In this document: positions 33,400 to 36,973 of the stretch, piece by piece
How positions within the stretch are numbered: the stretch's first letter is position 1
Layout of the letters: each line of letters starts with the position of its first letter
From: Ectocarpus siliculosus
Taxonomy: Eukaryota; Sar; Phaeophyceae; Ectocarpales; Ectocarpaceae
Direction of reading: 5' to 3'
Length of the DNA: 36,973 nucleotides
Assembly: GCA_000310025.1 (NCBI GenBank)
Contig: FN649753.1
Location: forward strand, 1,104,856-1,141,828
The notes under the pieces: model-generated
What the model saw: the letters and a program-made list of their open reading frames with translations, nothing else
Told to the model about the DNA's origin: nothing
Database searches by the model: none
Translations under genes and position numbers: made by a program

Positions 33400-34965
33400 T
33401 CACATCCGCCCACTCGCTTCGGTCGAAGGCATCTCCCCTACACCCTCAGGAATGCCTCCACTACCGCCGCCGCCGCCGCCACCGCTACCAGGCGGCACCG
33501 GCGGCGCCGACTCCTCGAGCCAGTCCACGAGGATCTGCCCCAGGTGGTTCACCGTCTTGAGGAACTCCTTCTTCATGCCCTGCCTCACCCCGAAGAGGGG
33601 ATCGATGGAGTCCACGGGGGTCTTGAGGAAGACGTTTTGCGTCAGCGGGGTGATGTGGTTGCCCTTGATGATCTCGTACCGCAGCTCCATGTCAACCAAC
33701 GGCCGCTGTCGTTGTCGTCGTCATGTGGTGTTTGTTGTTGGGAAAAACGAGAGCGACGACGACAGGGGGGTGATAATGGGAACATCCGTCGTTGATTTTT
33801 TTTTTCGTGGTGTGTGAAGAACTGCAGGAGAAGGACAAGGGAGGCTTGGATGGCGAGAAGGGCATTGTGTGAGGGAACTTTGCTAATAGACCAACGGAGC
33901 AATTGCTGCGTTCTTGTTCGTCGGACATCACTGTGGCCGAAGGCAGGGGCTCAAACAAAGGAGTCCTGTACGGAAAAAAATACCAAAAAAGGACAGGGGT
34001 ACGGTAGCCGTTGATTTTATCAGGGAAATTAGCCGGTGATTTTGTCAACAACAAGCGGTCGAATTTTCAACCAGACTTCGACCGCAATTCAACAATCATT
34101 CTCAGTCACGCATGGAAATCTCCCCACGGGATAGGTCATAACTACATTATAGAATAAAGTCAAGTTGAAAGCTCGGGTACCCACTCATACTCGTCCGACT
34201 CTCACAAAGGAGCAGAGTCTTTTTTGTTGGGAGGGGTAGATTCAAGGCACAGCGGTTCTAAAAAAAATGGGCTTTCTGGTGGCCGCATGAGAAACGGCAA
34301 ATAAACACGCCTCTCCCCGCTCGCTGTTCAGGGTCGACCTTCCACTGAACGCCGTGGCTTGCTTCTTAAGGAAATTACGTGGTGTGCGTTCGCAGAGATC
34401 GAAGGTAATAGCTGCAAAGCGCATTCACACGCACACGATGCCACTGCTTACCCGCATTCGGAGCAGGGTCTTCCCCTCCTGGATGACGTCCTTCATGCCC
34501 TCGCTCTCGTCGAGAGAGTCATTCTCGAACCGTATCATGATCGTCCGCCTCGCGCGGTACATCTTGGACACCACATCGCGAGTCTCCTCCGGCGTAGGCG
34601 TGAACTCCCGCGTCCCGTCGGCGATCTGTCGCCATCATTTTTGCCATGTTCCATAAAAGTCGGGCTTGAAAATGCGCCACAAGGACTTGCTTCGCTACGT
34701 ACGTGTACCCTCGGATTTTGCAGAGTTGTGCGTTGCGCAGTTTGTACAAGTAGATGTGGATCCGTATTACAATAGGAAGCCAAGAGCAACAGCACTGATG
34801 TGGACGGGAGGCCAAGAGCATCAGCACACAAAAAACACCAACGCGCCCCCTTGCAACCACACACAGAATAACCATATCTACGGCTGGGGCAACCTTGACA
34901 ACGACAATGACGACCACGTCAACAACATCAACAAGAACAACCACTTCGACGCCACCACCACCACC

Positions 34966-34997
<32 letters not shown>

Positions 34998-36780
34998 CTA
35001 CAAACTCACGGACTGCAGTAGGGCCGGAAGCTGGTCGGTGATCTGCAGCACTTGCCGCACTAGGGGCACCACCTCGTTCTCGAGCACCGCCGGAGCAAAC
35101 CGCGACTCGACCACTCTGCATGCCCGATGGAGTGTAGCGCATGGCAAGACGCAGAAGCCCGGGCACGGGTCAGACCACAAAAGAGGCCGCCTGAACAGCT
35201 CAACATTCCGCCGTAGAGCAACATATACAGGCGGGAGACATTGCCATAGCGCCGGGCCTGTCTAGCTCCGCTCGCCCGACGGGAACGTTGAGGGTGGGAC
35301 AAATAGTTCCCAGCACGATAACACCCTCGAGCTCAACATAGTTAAGCTACAGGTTCATGGGATCCCTATGGCTTGACACTGGGGCACAAAACACGGGAAA
35401 ACATGCCCGTGGGTCATCCTTCAGTTGCTCGCAACAAGCGGCACTGCCTTAGCAGCAGCAGCAGCAGCTACGGGAGAGAGGTGCGCTGTATAGTGTGCGG
35501 TAAACTCACCGCTCATCCCTGTGTAGCAAAACACGGCATCATAAAAAAAAAAATGGCTTGAGTGCGGTGTGGCTTGAACAATAACAGGACCGCGCCAACA
35601 CTTTTCAAGTGTTGAATGTGCTCAGTTTCAGCCTGTTTAAGCCGGGTCATTCATCCGCCGACAACAGGACAGGCTGAACGAACACGAATTACGCGTGCTC
35701 AGACCGAGGCCACATGTGTAACCTCCGGGCGTTTCACGGAAGCGAGGGAAAGATAATCACGGTTTCCAATGGGAGGAGGTACGGACGGTGTTCTGTCTCT
35801 TTTAGAACTATATATCTCATACGTGCATCTGTCTCGCAGCGAACGCGAGCTGGATGATCAAAAGAGCCAAGGCCAGACACAACGGTCCACACCCCCAGCA
35901 CTTGCCCGTCCACGAGGTTGTCGACCGTCTCCCGGAGCATCTCCAGCGTTGAGAACAGCGTCGACTGCCCGCCCCCCTCCTTCAGCACCTGCATCGTCAA
36001 TCGTCAATCGTCAAACGATTCGTTTCGCGGCTTTTCAGACCCATGGCATGCTTGACTGGTTCATCCACCATGGTTTGATTGGCCGGTTGTGGACGGCAAT
36101 TACAACCGCTGCAAGTATAAACAAAAAAAAGTCAACACAGCAGACACGAAAAAAAAAGGCGACAAACAAGCTGCTTTTCAAGAGCGTGACAGATGGCGCT
36201 TATGATAATAAAACGAAGAGTAGCAGATTATTAGCATACGCCTCGGCCTTCCTGACTTCTGCAGTAGCGGGATTTAAGTTTGCTTGGTTATAGCAGGGGG
36301 CACACGGTGGGGTTAGGGATAGGGGTAGGGATAGGGATACGAAGCCCCCTCTCTATATCATAGATTAATCAATAGAAAAAACTTCGGTAAGGCGGTCCGC
36401 CGTACGTCTTTTCATTGGTAAGAGCCGACTAACGGCGTCGATGCTACCTCACCCGCGGAAGGCGCGCGCCCCCGCATGACGGAATTTGATTGGTCAGAGC
36501 CGACTAGCGCGGTCGATGCCACCTCAAGCCAAGGCGCACGCACCTGCATGACGAGCGGCAGCACGAGCTCCTCGAAGCCGGGCACCGCCTCCGACACCGG
36601 CTTGTTGTTGAACGAGATGAGGGCGTTGGCCGCCCTCGGAGTGTCCGGGAAGAGGCAGGTGATGAGCAGCTGCAGCAACGCGCCGCAGGAGTGGCCGATC
36701 CCCACCACGGGGAGGGCGCCGTACTGGGCGGCCAGGGGCACCGCCGCCTGCTCGAAGCGGTCCAAGATGCCGTCGCAAAC
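33400..36780 (-). CDS. DUF1350 family protein (alpha/beta-hydrolase-like), 5'-truncated
   Basis: Exons 36780-36544, 35988-35893, 35115-35010, 34625-34452 and 33705-33400 join in phase; earlier exons lie beyond the window. The first visible exon carries LPVVGIGHSCGALLQLLI with the nucleophile elbow GHSCG, then FPDTPRAANALISFNNKPV and AVPGFEELVLPL. These, with IADGTREFTPTPEETRDVVS, IMIRFENDSLDE and KGNHITPLTQ later on, are characteristic of DUF1350, a family of cyanobacteria and photosynthetic eukaryotes that is often plastid-located. The enzymatic role is not established. The C-terminus extends into a Pro/Gly run and ends at the stop at 33400. The junction from 35893 to 35115 is the least certain. 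The obvious donor (GGG|GTGTGG) leaves phase 0, while the next exon needs two carried bases, which donor GGGGT|GTGGAC two bases further would supply. The targeting presequence, if any, is outside the window. Confidence 0.87.
34906..35000 (+). repeat. AAC / ACC trinucleotide tracts in a DUF1350 intron
   Basis: The blocks gacaacgacaatgacgacc and (cac)n, then (aac)n run up to 35000, just beside the donor of the exon at 35010. On the sense (minus) strand they are GTT and GTG runs. Nearby GT dinucleotides may be decoy donors. Confidence 0.85.
36280..36399 (+). repeat. Dispersed repeat with GGGATA tract, copy 2
   Basis: This second copy of 24507-24618 is in the same plus orientation and lies in the intron between exons 36780-36544 and 35988-35893. 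Conserved parts are tgcttggttatag, ggggttagggatagggg, ccccctctctatatcat and agattaatca. The G-rich tract is longer here. Confidence 0.8.
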
Positions 36781-36973
36781 CTATGGCGGAGGGGGGGTGG
36801 TTAACTCATGTTTTTCATTAGTAAAGTTCGTTTGCCCATTGCCCCCGCGTCCTCGAGAGGGGGGAGCGGCAAGGTTTCGAGTCAAAAGGGGGCAGCGTGC
36901 TTCCCGTGGCTGTGATTGAAGGAACAAAAAGGGGGGGGGGGGGCGGCGGCGCTGCTCGCAACCATCCGACGGT

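Noticed and set aside
34519-35166. 215-codon minus-strand open frame with Val and Gly runs
   Set aside because: It reads through the intronic GTT/GTG microsatellite and two DUF1350 exons in the wrong frame.

Overview
The window looks like nuclear DNA of a photosynthetic stramenopile, most likely a brown alga or close relative. The evidence is GC-rich exons split by GT-AG introns of about 150 to 2300 bp, abundant microsatellites and dispersed repeats, and one gene whose N-terminus is a heterokont-type bipartite plastid presequence (signal peptide followed directly by FVVPS). It is a draft assembly: the first ~900 bases are homopolymer-rich junk-like sequence, and 18008-18974 is a run of N.

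I could join exons, with matching intron phase, into five genes. (1) 937-1134 (+): last exon of the coatomer beta subunit (COPB1-type). (2) 9621-3169 (-): a nine-exon gene for a predicted membrane-anchored pseudokinase. It has an N-terminal region, a degenerate kinase domain (HGN in place of HRD, DFG and APE kept), a long Ser-Asp repeat, a transmembrane helix and an acidic or Gly-rich tail. Two single-base frameshifts interrupt it. (3) 16136-12879 (-): a complete five-exon, 168-residue plastid-targeted single-domain rhodanese with a GC-AG intron. (4) 21444-30616 (+): a nine-exon sulfotransferase-like P-loop protein with a 16-nt microexon and a 2.26-kb intron. (5) 36780-33400 (-): the 3' part of a DUF1350 (alpha/beta-hydrolase-like) gene whose 5' end lies outside the window.

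Layout: 1-900 low-quality edge; 937-1134 COPB1 3' exon; 1135-3168 no supported gene; 3169-9621 pseudokinase; 10730-11371 decayed fragments of the pseudokinase gene, including a ~450-bp inverted repeat made from its exon 2; 12879-16136 rhodanese; 17888-21000 a repeat-rich, gap-containing segment bounded by inverted copies of one repeat, a candidate transposon; 21444-30616 sulfotransferase-like gene with several repeat copies in its introns; 30617-33399 no supported gene; 33400-36780 DUF1350.

The genes do not form a pathway. Rhodanese and probably DUF1350 point to the plastid, coatomer beta and the sulfotransferase-like protein to the secretory system, and the pseudokinase to a membrane. I found no tRNA, rRNA, CRISPR array or virus. 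The most unusual items are the pseudokinase/SD-repeat/TM architecture with its hairpin-forming exon duplicate, the microexon, and repeats shared between introns of different genes.
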